64,000 nt of DNA, from positions 232,836-296,835 of the forward strand of contig NZ_SZVW01000013.1 of the NCBI RefSeq assembly GCF_007655005.1. Reading direction: 5' to 3'. The DNA is from Streptomyces tibetensis (GTDB lineage Bacteria; Actinomycetota; Actinomycetes; Streptomycetales; Streptomycetaceae). Below, in pieces: positions 52,206 to 60,805 of the stretch; the first letter of the stretch is position 1, and each line of letters opens with the position of its first letter. Under the pieces are notes generated by a model. That model saw only the letters and a program-made list of their open reading frames with translations, ran no database searches and had not been told where the DNA came from. A program made the position numbers and the translations under genes.

Positions 52206-52365
52206 GAGGCCAGCGGGCTCGAAGAACAAGAAACGGAACACGGTCGAACGGGCTGTCAACCGGCTGAAGCAGCGCCGGGCGGTAGCCACCCGCTACGACA
52301 AGCGCCGTTACGTCTACCTCGGCACCGTCACTGCGGCAGCTCTGACGATCTGGCTCCGCACATGA
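52206..52365 (+). pseudogene. IS5-family transposase C-terminal remnant
   Basis: KNKKRNTVERAVNRLKQRRAVATRYDKR (here split) and AALTIWLRT are the C-terminal E-signature region of IS5-type transposases (ER..NRLK..RR.ATRYDK). The DDE N-part is gone. Confidence 0.75.
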
Positions 52366-52454
52366 TCGACGGGAATGCTCTGTGGCCTGATCCGGCGACG
52401 TTCCGCGCTGCCGTAGTCGCGGATCTGCACCTCACTACAGCGATCGAACCCCCG

Positions 52455-52928
52455 CTATGCGGGGCGGAGGACGGGATCGATCTCTGCCAGGCTTTCGTGC
52501 AGCCGACGGGCCCCCCGGGCAACACGATCGTCGGTGTCGCCCGACATCTCCTCGCAGAGCCGTAGCGCCTCGTCCAGGTCGTCCGAGAAGATGCTGAAGA
52601 CATCGAAGATCGCGGTGCGGATGTAATCGGCGTGGTTGTCATTGGCGACTGCCAGTGCGGACGCGATTATCGTCAGTCCGGCCCTGTCCTTCCGCCGAAG
52701 CAAGCCCTCCGCGGTCCGCCGGGTGACGAAGGTGTCACCACTGTCGAGCACAAGCCCCAGCAGCGGCTCAACGGCCTCCGGCATCTCGGCGAACCCTGCC
52801 AGGCTGTGACCGGCATCCGCCCGGTCACGCCAGTCGTCGCTTCGCCCGAGTTCGCCAAGCGTCACGACCACCGCGCGCCGCAGGTCACTGTCCACGGATT
52901 CGCCCGCCCCTTCCACGATTCCGGTCAA
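52455..52928 (-). CDS. HEAT-repeat-like protein
   Basis: About 157 residues with HEAT-type helical repeats (RRAVVVTLGELGRSDDW, EAVEPLLGLVLDSGDTFVTRRTAEGLLRRKD, SDDLDEALRLCEEMSGDTDDRVARGARRLHE). The start is uncertain: TTG 52928 is the best in-frame candidate, GTG 52916 an alternative. Function unknown; adaptor-type protein interaction likely. Confidence 0.65.
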   Translation of the reverse strand: MTGIVEGAGESVDSDLRRAVVVTLGELGRSDDWRDRADAGHSLAGFAEMPEAVEPLLGLVLDSGDTFVTRRTAEGLLRRKDRAGLTIIASALAVANDNHADYIRTAIFDVFSIFSDDLDEALRLCEEMSGDTDDRVARGARRLHESLAEIDPVLRPA

Positions 52929-53170
52929 AATATCAGCGAGGCGCCCTACCGGATGATCGCCCGGACAGGCCGTAGTTGCAGCTGAGTCGTGGTGGGGCGC
53001 TGGGCGGTCAATCGATGTCAGCCACCGGCGGCAGACGAGTGTAAGCCACACCCGAGGCCCCCGGGTGGGCCAACCGTTACGAGGAGTTCGCCCGGTGCTG
53101 AAGAAGAGGGCAGGAAAGGTTGAGCGATGGGTGTTCCCCGGGGGGCGAGGGATAGGGAAACCGGGTGTGC

Positions 53171-54055
53171 TCACCGGGTCAGAGCAAGCAATTCATCGAC
53201 CACCGGACCCTCACCACCGTCACCGAGGTGGGCGATGGCCGCAAACGGCGCGATCACCTGGCTCCAGGCGTGGAGCCGGGCGCCGTCGAGCCCGCACGCC
53301 TCCGCCACACGCGCGCAGCGGGTCTCGGCGCCCTCCAGCCCGGCTCCGGCTATCACGTAGTCCACAGCGTCGAAGCGCGGGTCGCCGACACACGCTTTCG
53401 GATCGATGGCCATGAGACCGCGCTCCGCACCGCCGTCGAGCACGTTGCCCAGGTGAAGGTCACCGTGGAGCAACACGATTGTCCCTTCCGTGGCCAGCAG
53501 CCGCTCGCACCGCTGGATGGCCCTGTCCCACGCCGTGACGCCCAACCGTGCACTGATCGCAGGCTCGGACAGTCGCCTGCCAACCCGAGCGAAGGCCTCC
53601 TCGCAACGTCCCCGCAGCAGACGCGTCGGCAGCGGAGGCAGAGCGACCCCGTGCAAGGCGGCGAGCAAATCAGACCATTGTCCCGGAAGCGAAGCCGCAG
53701 GCAGATCCTCCGCCGGCGTTCCGGGCACGATCTCCTCCAACACCATTGCTCCTGCCTGCTCGTCGACGGCCAGCACCGAAGGCACCCGGCCCGAGGCAGC
53801 GAACCACCCCAGCATCCCGACCTGCTCAGCCAGAAGAGCCCGCTCCGGACTGATTTTCAGCACCGCAGGCGTGCCGTCAGGCCAACGGCATCGCAACGCA
53901 ACCGACGAAGCACCGTCCGGGAGGGACTCCCCGAGCGAAAGTCCCCACTGAGACGTCAGCCGCGCGATGAGATCCGGCGTGTCAGCGCACCATTCAGCGA
54001 CCTCGGGACCGAATCGACGTACTAACCGCGTAGTGACGCTCTCCACATCCACCAT
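53171..54055 (-). CDS. APH(6)/hydroxyurea-kinase-type aminoglycoside kinase
   Basis: 294 residues. Kinase fold with VALRCRWPDGTPAVLKISPE (ATP-lobe Lys), the catalytic loop LLHGDLHLGNVLDGG and AIDPKACVGDPRFDAVDYV. This is the streptomycin 6-phosphotransferase-like family, which includes resistance and housekeeping members; no specific drug assigned. ATG 54055 was chosen; an upstream ORF start exists but lacks similarity. Confidence 0.85.
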   Translation of the reverse strand: MVDVESVTTRLVRRFGPEVAEWCADTPDLIARLTSQWGLSLGESLPDGASSVALRCRWPDGTPAVLKISPERALLAEQVGMLGWFAASGRVPSVLAVDEQAGAMVLEEIVPGTPAEDLPAASLPGQWSDLLAALHGVALPPLPTRLLRGRCEEAFARVGRRLSEPAISARLGVTAWDRAIQRCERLLATEGTIVLLHGDLHLGNVLDGGAERGLMAIDPKACVGDPRFDAVDYVIAGAGLEGAETRCARVAEACGLDGARLHAWSQVIAPFAAIAHLGDGGEGPVVDELLALTR

Positions 54056-54387
54056 CAGTCGCTTCACACGGGTCAGTTTGCCGCTGACGCGATCTTTGTC
54101 CACCGCTTTTCCCTGCTCGTTGCGAACGCGGGCCGACGAACGAATCCGATCAGCGGTCGGCCAAGTCCACATCAGGTGGAGCAAGGCGAAATTGCGTGCC
54201 CGAGGGCTCCGCGTAGGGCTTCCGAGCGCTCGTGCAATGGGCTGCGGTCCGCTGCGCGGGTCAAGGCCGCGAATTCAGACGGACAGAAGCGTTTTGCTGC
54301 CAACGATCACTGACCGGGCATCCACCTGGGGCCAGTTCAGCTACACAGGGCCTGGACGTTAGTGCCTGATGGGGGAGGGCTGGCCTG
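54056..54387. other. Gene-free region
   Basis: 332 bases between the APH-type gene and a small membrane gene. No coding homology or symmetric element was identified. Confidence 0.5.
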
Positions 54388-54600
54388 ATGCTGGTGACGA
54401 TCAACGTGGCGGTTCTGCTGGCAGTCGTCATCATCTTGCGGCTGCGTCGGCGTACCGAGGCCCGGAGCCGGTTCGACGAGAAGATGACCGTAGTCATCGT
54501 GCTGGTCTTCGGCGTGCTGATCGCTCCAACAGCGTTCGGGCAGGGAATCCTCGACGTCGTCGTCCAGCTGGTACAGGGCGTTACCCAGTCGAGCCGCTGA
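54388..54600 (+). CDS. Small two-helix membrane protein
   Basis: 70 residues, two membrane helices (LVTINVAVLLAVVIILRL and TVVIVLVFGVLIAPTAFGQG). Similar tiny proteins occur in actinomycete integrative elements, but no firm family. ATG 54388; GGGGGAGGGCTGGCCTG upstream. Confidence 0.6.
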   Translation: MLVTINVAVLLAVVIILRLRRRTEARSRFDEKMTVVIVLVFGVLIAPTAFGQGILDVVVQLVQGVTQSSR

Positions 54601-54739
54601 ACAACCCGAGGATCTTCGAGGTGGTTGGATCACTCCGGCACGGACGTAATGAATCGCAGTGTGCGAGGCAATTCCAGGTCCTCGTCGTGACCGCCCATCA
54701 CGCACTCCGAATGCCGGGCAGCCGGACGGGGCGCTGCGG

Positions 54740-54962
54740 GTAACGGGGGCCGGGGCGGGTGGGGCGCGGCCGGTGCGACTCCGGTAACGGAAGCGATGAA
54801 GGTTGTGGCGAGGGTGGCGGGTGCGATGTGGGCGACGGGCATATCGCGGGTGGCGAGGATCGGTGCGAGCAGGGAGCCGCCGTCAATCCCTTAGATTCCG
54901 CCCACCATGCCGACGGTCAGGGCGAGTACGGCGAGTCCGGCGGCTGTTTGCTCGGCCGTGTC
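54740..54962 (-). pseudogene. TauE/SafE permease remnant
   Basis: LAVLALTVGMVGG, a stop in place of a Tyr or Trp, then GIDGGSLLAPILATRDMPVAH and APATLATTFIASVTG. These match the TauE/SafE signature GIGGGSLLAPIL..PVA..APA.L.STF..S. The rest is lost. Non-functional. Confidence 0.7.
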
Positions 54963-55019
54963 GGGCCGGGGCGGCAGCCGCAGCCGTCCGATGAGCCCTC
55001 GGCCGCGGGCCCGGGAGCC

Positions 55020-55165
55020 GGGTGGGCGGCGGCGCAACAGCCCTGCCCTGCCAGGCGTCGCGGCCTTCCTCGATAGCGATGGCGGCGATGACGAGGGCAG
55101 CGATGGATTGGCCCAGGTTCAGCCGACGGCGGCGTTGAGGACCAGGTCGACCAGGAGCACGGCCC
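55020..55165 (-). pseudogene. Cation-transporter C-terminal remnant
   Basis: Reading VLLVDLVLNAAVG, a TGA stop where a Trp codon (TGG) would fit, and then, after a frameshift, SLALVIAAIAIEEGRDAWQG. The pattern resembles the last helix and tail of cation-efflux-type transporters. Clearly degenerate; identification is tentative. Confidence 0.5.
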
Positions 55166-55204
55166 CCTTTGACGCCCCGGGACTGGTTCCGCGTGTCTCA
55201 CCGG

Positions 55205-56155
55205 CTACGCGTCGGTGACGTCCCGGGTCGTCGCCGGGCGGAGGGAGTCAATGTCCTCCATGAAACTCAGCATCCGGGCGTTGACGAGGTCGGGGTGGTC
55301 GATCTGCGGTCCGTGTCCGGTCGCGGCGACGATCTCGGCGCGGGCGCCGGGAATCACCCGAGGAACGCGTTCGAGCTGACGCTTCGGGTGCACCAGCAGG
55401 CTGCGCTTACCCATGATCAGGTAGAACGGCGTCCGTATGGAGCCCAGCTCGGCGTCGGACAGCGGCAGTGGAGCGGGACGGCGTATGCGGAAGGCCTTCA
55501 CGCCGGCCTGGATCCAGGTGCGCAGATCCGGATCGGATATGACCGGCTGCTCCAGCCACTTGGCCAGGGCCGGGCGCAGCCGTTTGGGAGCGAAGGTGGC
55601 GAAAAGGCTGGCGAAGATCCAGACGAAGAAGCGGAGCCCCACCTTCTCCAGCCCGCCCGGGTCAAGGGCGGTGACTGAGGCGAGCCGTTCGGGCCGGCGG
55701 TGAACCTGGTTGATGACGAGCCAGCCGCCGTAGGAGGAGCCGACGAGGTGGACCTTGTCGAGGCCGAGGGCGTCGAGGGCCTCGTCCATCCACTGGGCGG
55801 CCCGCTCGGGTTGCCACATCGGCTCGCGGTGGATGCTGCGGCCCGGGTCGCCGGGGGTGTCAAGGGCGTAGACGGGGCGGTCGGCGCTGAGCGCGGCCGT
55901 GTTGGGGTACCACATCGCGGAGCAGCCGCCCGAGCCGTGGATCAGGACGACCGGCGTGCGGGACTCGGCCGACGGGTCCGCGGGGCCGTACCGGTAGACG
56001 TGAGTCGTCCCGAAGCTCGTCTCCACGTCGGTCTCGGAGCGGATCGGTGCGCCCTTCGCGTAGAGCACGTCGGAGGCGGCGAAGTAGCGGTCGCGTAGCT
56101 GGTCATTGACGTAGCGGCCTATGTCGCGGCGCGTTGGGGGCGTGTTCTCGGGCAT
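55205..56155 (-). CDS. Alpha/beta hydrolase
   Basis: 316 residues. VVLIHGSGGCSAMWYPN (oxyanion), elbow VHLVGSSYGGWLVI with Ser in GSSYGG, Asp near the end, His in AATGHGPQID. Cytoplasmic. ATG 56155 follows CGGAGG. It diverges from the TetR gene; two repeated operator candidates lie between. Confidence 0.87.
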   Translation of the reverse strand: MPENTPPTRRDIGRYVNDQLRDRYFAASDVLYAKGAPIRSETDVETSFGTTHVYRYGPADPSAESRTPVVLIHGSGGCSAMWYPNTAALSADRPVYALDTPGDPGRSIHREPMWQPERAAQWMDEALDALGLDKVHLVGSSYGGWLVINQVHRRPERLASVTALDPGGLEKVGLRFFVWIFASLFATFAPKRLRPALAKWLEQPVISDPDLRTWIQAGVKAFRIRRPAPLPLSDAELGSIRTPFYLIMGKRSLLVHPKRQLERVPRVIPGARAEIVAATGHGPQIDHPDLVNARMLSFMEDIDSLRPATTRDVTDA

Positions 56156-56183
56156 GGGCACCTCCGTGAGATCCACTCTTTGT

Positions 56184-56221
56184 GATACGACCGTACCATA
56201 GTGGTGATACGGCGGTACCAT
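56184..56221. promoter_or_regulatory. Two TetR operator candidates, 22-bp period
   Basis: GATACGACCGTACCAT (56184-56199) and GATACGGCGGTACCAT (56206-56221) match at 14 of 16 bases and are spaced by exactly 22 bases. They lie in the 142-base divergent region between hydrolase and TetR genes. Confidence 0.6.
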
Positions 56222-56297
56222 GAAAAGGTGCCATCGAGCCGAACCGGACGGCGAACAGGCAACCCCCCAACCCCAACCACGGCCGGAGACACCACGG

Positions 56298-56924
56298 ATG
56301 CCCAAGCGCGTGGACCACGATGAACGCCGCACCCAGATCGCTGAAGCGCTCATCCAGGTCGCAGGGCGGCAGGGCCTGCACGCGGTCGGCATGCGCGACG
56401 TCGCCGCCGAGGCGGGCGTCTCACTGCGCCTGGTGCAGTACTACTTCCAGACCAAGGAGAAGCTGCTCTTCCACGGACTCCAACACCTGACCGACCGCTT
56501 CACCGCACGCGTTGGCGCCCGCCTCGCAGCCGCCGGCCCCGACCCGGGCCCCCGCGCGACGATCGAGGTACTGCTGCTGGCCTCGCTGCCGACCGACGAG
56601 GAGAGCCGAACCTTCCACCTTCTCTACAGCTCCTACTCGATCCTGTCCGTGACCGACGAGGCCCTCGCCGCCCAGCCGTTCATCGACCGACCCGACGCCG
56701 CCGAGAACGCCCTTACCGAACTGATCCGGCAGGCACAGGAGACGGGCCGGGCCGATGCTGGAGCCGACGCTCGCACGGAGGCGATCAGCCTGCTTGCCAT
56801 GACGGCAACCATGGGTACCAGCATCCTCGTCGGGCAGCGGACGCCGGAGTCTGCCATCGCGGCACTCCAGTACCACCTCGACAGGATCTTCAACAGCAGG
56901 CAGACCGCGCCCACGGCCCGGTGA
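56298..56924 (+). CDS. TetR-family transcriptional regulator
   Basis: 208 residues from ATG 56298 (CCGGAGAC upstream). TetR HTH: TQIAEALIQVAGRQGLHAVGMRDVAAEAGVSLRLVQYYF, followed by a ligand-binding helical domain. An earlier ATG at 56220 would overlap an operator candidate. Probable repressor of the divergent hydrolase and itself. Confidence 0.87.
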   Translation: MPKRVDHDERRTQIAEALIQVAGRQGLHAVGMRDVAAEAGVSLRLVQYYFQTKEKLLFHGLQHLTDRFTARVGARLAAAGPDPGPRATIEVLLLASLPTDEESRTFHLLYSSYSILSVTDEALAAQPFIDRPDAAENALTELIRQAQETGRADAGADARTEAISLLAMTATMGTSILVGQRTPESAIAALQYHLDRIFNSRQTAPTAR

Positions 56925-56939
56925 CTTCCGCTCTTGATC

Positions 56940-57090
56940 TCACCGGGATCGGCCTGAGGTGCTGTTGAGCTGAGACATCAGCTCGCGGTTGGGGGCCCGA
57001 GCGGCTGCCAGATCCTCAATCGCGTTCACGGAGCCGTGAGTTGAGCTCCACAACCTGCTGCTCGAGGTGGGTCATCTTCTCCTCGAGGGC
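56940..57090 (-). pseudogene. Coiled-coil C-terminal remnant (possibly DUF6262/TnpC-like)
   Basis: EEKMTHLEQQVVELNSRLRERD followed, after a one-base shift, by EDLAAARAPNRELMSQLNST-like sequence in the next frame. Resembles the C-terminal coil of transposition accessory proteins such as DUF6262, but this is a memory-based guess. Confidence 0.35.
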
Positions 57091-57253
57091 GTCGACATCG
57101 TGAGGGCTCCGAGCCCAGCAGCCTGCCAGGCGCCAGCTCACGCTTCCCGTCCTGCCGGATACCGCTCGCGCTAGATCGGATGACGGCACACCTCGTGGCT
57201 CAGCTCGGAACGTTGAACGGCCGTCGGCGAGGGACCACATACTCGGAGTGTGC

Positions 57254-57793
57254 TCAGCTCGGCAGTTTCGCTGTGTAGATCCAATCGAAGCCGTCGTATC
57301 CGGGGCCGTCGAGGTGTTCTGCCCGCATCAGGCCGGCACGTACCGCCACGCGCTGCGAGGCAGCGTTGGCCGGCCGGATTCGGGCGATCAGCCGGAGGTC
57401 GGGAACGTAGCGAGATACCCAGCCGGTGACTGCGATCGCCGCCTCGCTGGCGAAGCCCTGACCCCATGCCGAGGTGGCGAAACGGTAGAAGAGGTTGAGA
57501 ACGTTCATGCCATTCAGTTCCATGGGCTTGACCCCGCAGAACCCTAGTGGCGGGGGAGAGTCGTGGCGTCGGACAACCCAGTACCCGTATCCGCTGCTCT
57601 GCCATTGGTTGTTCCAGCGCTGATAGAGCTCCTCGGCCTCTTCGGGCCGGGCGAGGGCGTCGGAGGGATTGTGCAGGCAGGTTGCGGGGTCACTGTGGAT
57701 CGCGAAGATCGCTTCGATGTCGGCTTCGGTCGGACGCCGCAGTGACAGTCGGGCGGTCAACAGCTCTTCGCCTGCCAGGCTCCGGTCACTCAT
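57254..57793 (-). CDS. GNAT acetyltransferase
   Basis: 179 residues; RimJ/RimL-like GNAT. LLTARLSLRRPTEADIEAIFAIHSDP, GYGYWVVRRHDSPPPLGFCG, SAWGQGFASEAAIAVTGW (acetyl-CoA loop), NAASQRVAVRAGLM. ATG 57793. Substrate unknown. Confidence 0.87.
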   Translation of the reverse strand: MSDRSLAGEELLTARLSLRRPTEADIEAIFAIHSDPATCLHNPSDALARPEEAEELYQRWNNQWQSSGYGYWVVRRHDSPPPLGFCGVKPMELNGMNVLNLFYRFATSAWGQGFASEAAIAVTGWVSRYVPDLRLIARIRPANAASQRVAVRAGLMRAEHLDGPGYDGFDWIYTAKLPS

Positions 57794-58155
57794 ACGGAGA
57801 TCGTAGAGCCATATCTGACCGCCCTGGAGGAGTATTCGGTCCACTGGCGGATCGGAGAATCGGGCGCGAAGTCGGTTCTCGGTTCGGCACAGGCGTTGCG
57901 CCGGCGTATGCATGCGCCGACGGCCGCGTTCCGCTCGCATGGCTGCGGTGGTCGGTACCGTTGCCGGCAGAGTAACGCAGGGCTGCGAACTCTTCTCCGA
58001 TCCAGTACAGCCGGTATCCGTAGGCAGGCAAGAAGATCACAGGCCGCCACCGGTCGTACTGGGTGGCCTGCGCCATGGCACCACTGCCGGAGCCCCTCGC
58101 CTCACCTCATGACATGTGGAACAGGGCATCGTCGAGGGAGTTTCTGGCTTCCGCG
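57794..58155. other. Gene-poor region before the MBL remnant
   Basis: 362 bases. A minus-strand stretch at about 57980-58075 (RWRPVIFLPAYGYRLYWI) looks coding-like but matches nothing I know and is short. No complete gene. Confidence 0.4.
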
Positions 58156-58412
58156 TCATTCGGTGCTAGGAGCCGTATGACCGCTTCCACGGGCAAGGTT
58201 GGTGACGAGCCCGGGGGTGGCGACGTCGATGGGGTGTCGGAAGATCTGCGCGGCTGTTTCGTGTGCAGCTCTCGGATCTGTCCCTGGCCATAGGTGGGTG
58301 AGCATGAGCCTGGCAGCGCCCGCCTGGCTCGCGTACTGGCCGGCCAGTCGTGCGGTCAGCAGATACGGTGCGTCGACGGCCGGCACCTCGTGGACGTACG
58401 TGGTGGCCTCGA
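58156..58412 (-). pseudogene. MBL-fold hydrolase C-terminal remnant
   Basis: From EATTYVHEVPAVDAPYLL to ARLAGQYASQAGAARLMLTHLWPGTDP and IDVATPGL, this is the C-terminal third of a metallo-beta-lactamase-fold hydrolase, ending at 58156. The N-terminal metal-binding part is absent here but a matching N-terminal fragment occurs at 62586-63131, across the IS21-type element. Confidence 0.8.
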
Positions 58413-58547
58413 ACGAGTCTTCTGGCTTCAGATGAAAGGGTCCTCTGGCCCCGATGTGCGATCTTCGGGGCCTGCTGTGAACGAGTGGATTGGCCCCACC
58501 TCGGTGAGGTGAGGTTCCGGCCCTCGGGGCGTCGGTAGTGTGTCGGC

Positions 58548-59048
58548 ATGCCCTATTCACCGATGCCGCTCCGACTCGATACCGCTCGGATGACGTTGCG
58601 TCAGTGGACCGAGCCCGATATCGACGCCCATCGCGCGCTCGTCGCCGAACGGGGTGGTGGCATGCCATCGGTCGAGGACAACCGGCGGATGATCGAGGAT
58701 CAGCGCGCTGCGTCGGCACTGACAGGGATTGCTCTGCTGCCCGTCATCCGCCGCGATGTGGGCGACTTCATCGGGTATTGCGGGCTCACTGTCGGTCGGG
58801 CTTCCGTTGACGAGCCGGAGGTCGCCTATGAGCTGTTCCGGCGTGTGCACGGACAGGGCTATGCCACCGAGGCTGCGTCCGCGGTGCTCGATGCGGCGAT
58901 CGCGACTGGGCGGAAACGACTCTGGGCGACGGTGCGTCCTTGGAACGCCCCGTCGTTTCGCGTCCTCGAAAAGCTTGGGTTCGAGCGCGACCGCGTCTCG
59001 ACCGAAGACAGTGGCGAACTGGTGTGGCTCACACGCACGCTGCCGTAG
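58548..59048 (+). CDS. GNAT acetyltransferase inside the IS21-type element
   Basis: 166 residues: LRLDTARMTLRQWTEPDIDAHRALVAER, VAYELFRRVHGQGYATEAASAV (acetyl-CoA loop), FRVLEKLGFERDRVST. RimJ/RimL-like. ATG 58548. It lies between the left IS repeat and istB, where a standard IS21 element has no gene. Confidence 0.83.
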   Translation: MPYSPMPLRLDTARMTLRQWTEPDIDAHRALVAERGGGMPSVEDNRRMIEDQRAASALTGIALLPVIRRDVGDFIGYCGLTVGRASVDEPEVAYELFRRVHGQGYATEAASAVLDAAIATGRKRLWATVRPWNAPSFRVLEKLGFERDRVSTEDSGELVWLTRTLP

Positions 59049-59140
59049 GACACATTTCGCTCGATGCGACCGCCCCGGCGGACCGGATCACCCCAGACCG
59101 AGACCAGGTCGGCTGGGATAGGTCGGGAGGCTGCGGCGGC

Positions 59141-59938
59141 CTACTGGCGGGCTTTGGTGTGGGCGAGGCGGTAGGAGTCGCTGCCGGTCTCGATGATGTT
59201 GCCGCCGAAGGTGAGGCGGTCCACGATGGCCGCGCAGAGCCTGGGGTCGGTGAAGGTCTTGGTCCACGAGGAGAACGACTCGTTGGAGGCGATCGCCACG
59301 CTGTTCTTCTCCTCACGCTCCGTCAGGACCTGGAACAGTAGTTCGGCTCCGCGTCGGTCCAGCTCCATATAGCCGAGCTCGTCAATACAGAGGAGATCGA
59401 CCCGTCCGTAGCGGGCGATGGTCTTGGTCAGCAGCTTCTCGTCGGCGGCCTCCACGAGTTCGTTGACCAGTTTCGTGGCAAGCACGTACTTGACCCGGAA
59501 GCCGGCCATCGCGGCCTCGGTGCCCAGCGCGATCAGCAGGTGTGACTTGCCGGTGCCGCTGTCGCCGATCAGACACAGCGGGAGCCCCTTGCGGACCCAC
59601 TCGCAGGAGGCCAGGGTGTGGATGGCAGCCGGGTCGATGGCAGGGTTCGCGTCGAACTCGAAGGTGCGCAGTGCCTTCTCCCGGGGGAAGCCCGCGGCTT
59701 TGATACGGCGCTCGGAGCGGCGGCGGTTGCGGTCGTCGCACTCGGCCATCAGCAGCTCGGCCAGGAACCCGCGGTAGGTCATCTGGTCGCGGGCCGCGGC
59801 GTCGGCGAGCTCGGAGAACTGGCCGCGCATGGTGGGCAGCCGCAGGTTGCGGCAGGCGGCGTCGATGGCCGCGTCGGCAGCCGGTTCGGTCAGGGCGACC
59901 ACCTCCGTCGGTGGCTCCGCAAGCGTGGCATCCGCCAT
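59141..59938 (-). CDS. istB: IstB-like transposition ATPase
   Basis: 265 residues from ATG 59938. Walker A LIGDSGTGKSHLLIAL, Walker B DLLCIDELGYME, and Arg finger region as in IstB/DnaC-type ATPases. The natural N-terminus is interrupted just upstream by an IS5 fragment (59912-60127), so expression may be lost. It helps IstA position transposition. Confidence 0.85.
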   Translation of the reverse strand: MADATLAEPPTEVVALTEPAADAAIDAACRNLRLPTMRGQFSELADAAARDQMTYRGFLAELLMAECDDRNRRRSERRIKAAGFPREKALRTFEFDANPAIDPAAIHTLASCEWVRKGLPLCLIGDSGTGKSHLLIALGTEAAMAGFRVKYVLATKLVNELVEAADEKLLTKTIARYGRVDLLCIDELGYMELDRRGAELLFQVLTEREEKNSVAIASNESFSSWTKTFTDPRLCAAIVDRLTFGGNIIETGSDSYRLAHTKARQ

Positions 59939-60127
59939 CGCATTGCCCGCAAGGGCGTCGAATCTTCTCAGCGGCTCGGCCGCCACCGTTGGGTGGTCGA
60001 GAGGACGGTCTCCTGGCTGGCCGGCTGCCGCCGACTCCACCGCCGCTACGAGCGCAAAGCCGAGCACTTCCTCGCCTTCGTGGGGATGGCGGCGGTGCTC
60101 ATCTGCTTCCGTCGCCTGATTACCTGA
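59912..60127 (+). pseudogene. IS5-family transposase C-terminal remnant in istB
   Basis: LRKRGIRHRIARKGVESSQRL, RHRWVVERTVSWLAGCRRLHRRYERKAEHF (here split) and FVGMAAVLICFRRL are the C-terminal part of an IS5-type DDE transposase. It has inserted at the 5' side of istB. Confidence 0.8.
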
Positions 60128-60157
60128 GGCATCGTGGTGGGCGGTGATCCGGGCTGG

Positions 60158-60727
60158 TCAGAGACCCGACGGATGGCTGGAAAGCCACTCAGCGTGCCGA
60201 TCGCGCATGCGGTCTCGTTCCTCGGACGTGGCCAGGAAGACGTCGGCGCCACCGTCATAGGGGTGGTGGATGCGCTGCATCCGGGTGTCGGTGATGAGGA
60301 CTCCCGCCACTTTGTCGTCGGCGATGTCTCGGAGCAACTCGTCGATGCAGCCACGCTGCCAGGGCCGACGGGCGGCGGAGAGGTGGCAGTACGTGCGGAA
60401 CTCAGGGTCAGGATCGTCCTCCACCAGCAGACTCTGCCAATACCCCACGGTGGGTTGGAATGACGGAACCTCGGCCTCGGTCGCCCAGACGGGAGTGATC
60501 ACGTACACGTCCGCACCAGCGAACAACTCATCGAGGATGGTGTTGTAACGCTCCAGGACAACGGTGCACTCGGTCTCGTCCACCGCGTACCGCTTCGACT
60601 CGGGCAGGCTGTGAAAGCGCACCCAGACATCCCGATAGGGATCCCGAAGCTTGTACCCAACCGGAGGGCAACTGGGCCAACGCTGCTGCCATAGTTCCGT
60701 CAAAGCCACCTGTGCGCTTCCAGACAC
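60158..60727 (-). CDS. DUF3885-like protein
   Basis: 189 residues from GTG 60727. ALTELWQQRWPSCPPVGYKL, WVRFHSLPESKRYAVDETE, DELFAGADVYVITPVW, VGYWQSLLVEDDPDPEFRTYCHL and VAGVLITDTRMQRIHHPYDGGADVFL are recalled from DUF3885 proteins. Function unknown. It lies between istA and the istB start, where no gene belongs. Confidence 0.65.
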   Translation of the reverse strand: MSGSAQVALTELWQQRWPSCPPVGYKLRDPYRDVWVRFHSLPESKRYAVDETECTVVLERYNTILDELFAGADVYVITPVWATEAEVPSFQPTVGYWQSLLVEDDPDPEFRTYCHLSAARRPWQRGCIDELLRDIADDKVAGVLITDTRMQRIHHPYDGGADVFLATSEERDRMRDRHAEWLSSHPSGL

Positions 60728-60805
60728 CCGCCGCACCCACCCTCTCGTACATGGACCTACCGCGACCATGATGTCGGGCGCCCACCCACCAAGAGAAACG
60801 ACTTC

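Noticed and set aside
54630..54842. Small intact membrane gene in the TauE-like region
   Set aside because: It is part of a TauE/SafE-like pattern with an internal stop, so it reads as debris rather than a gene.
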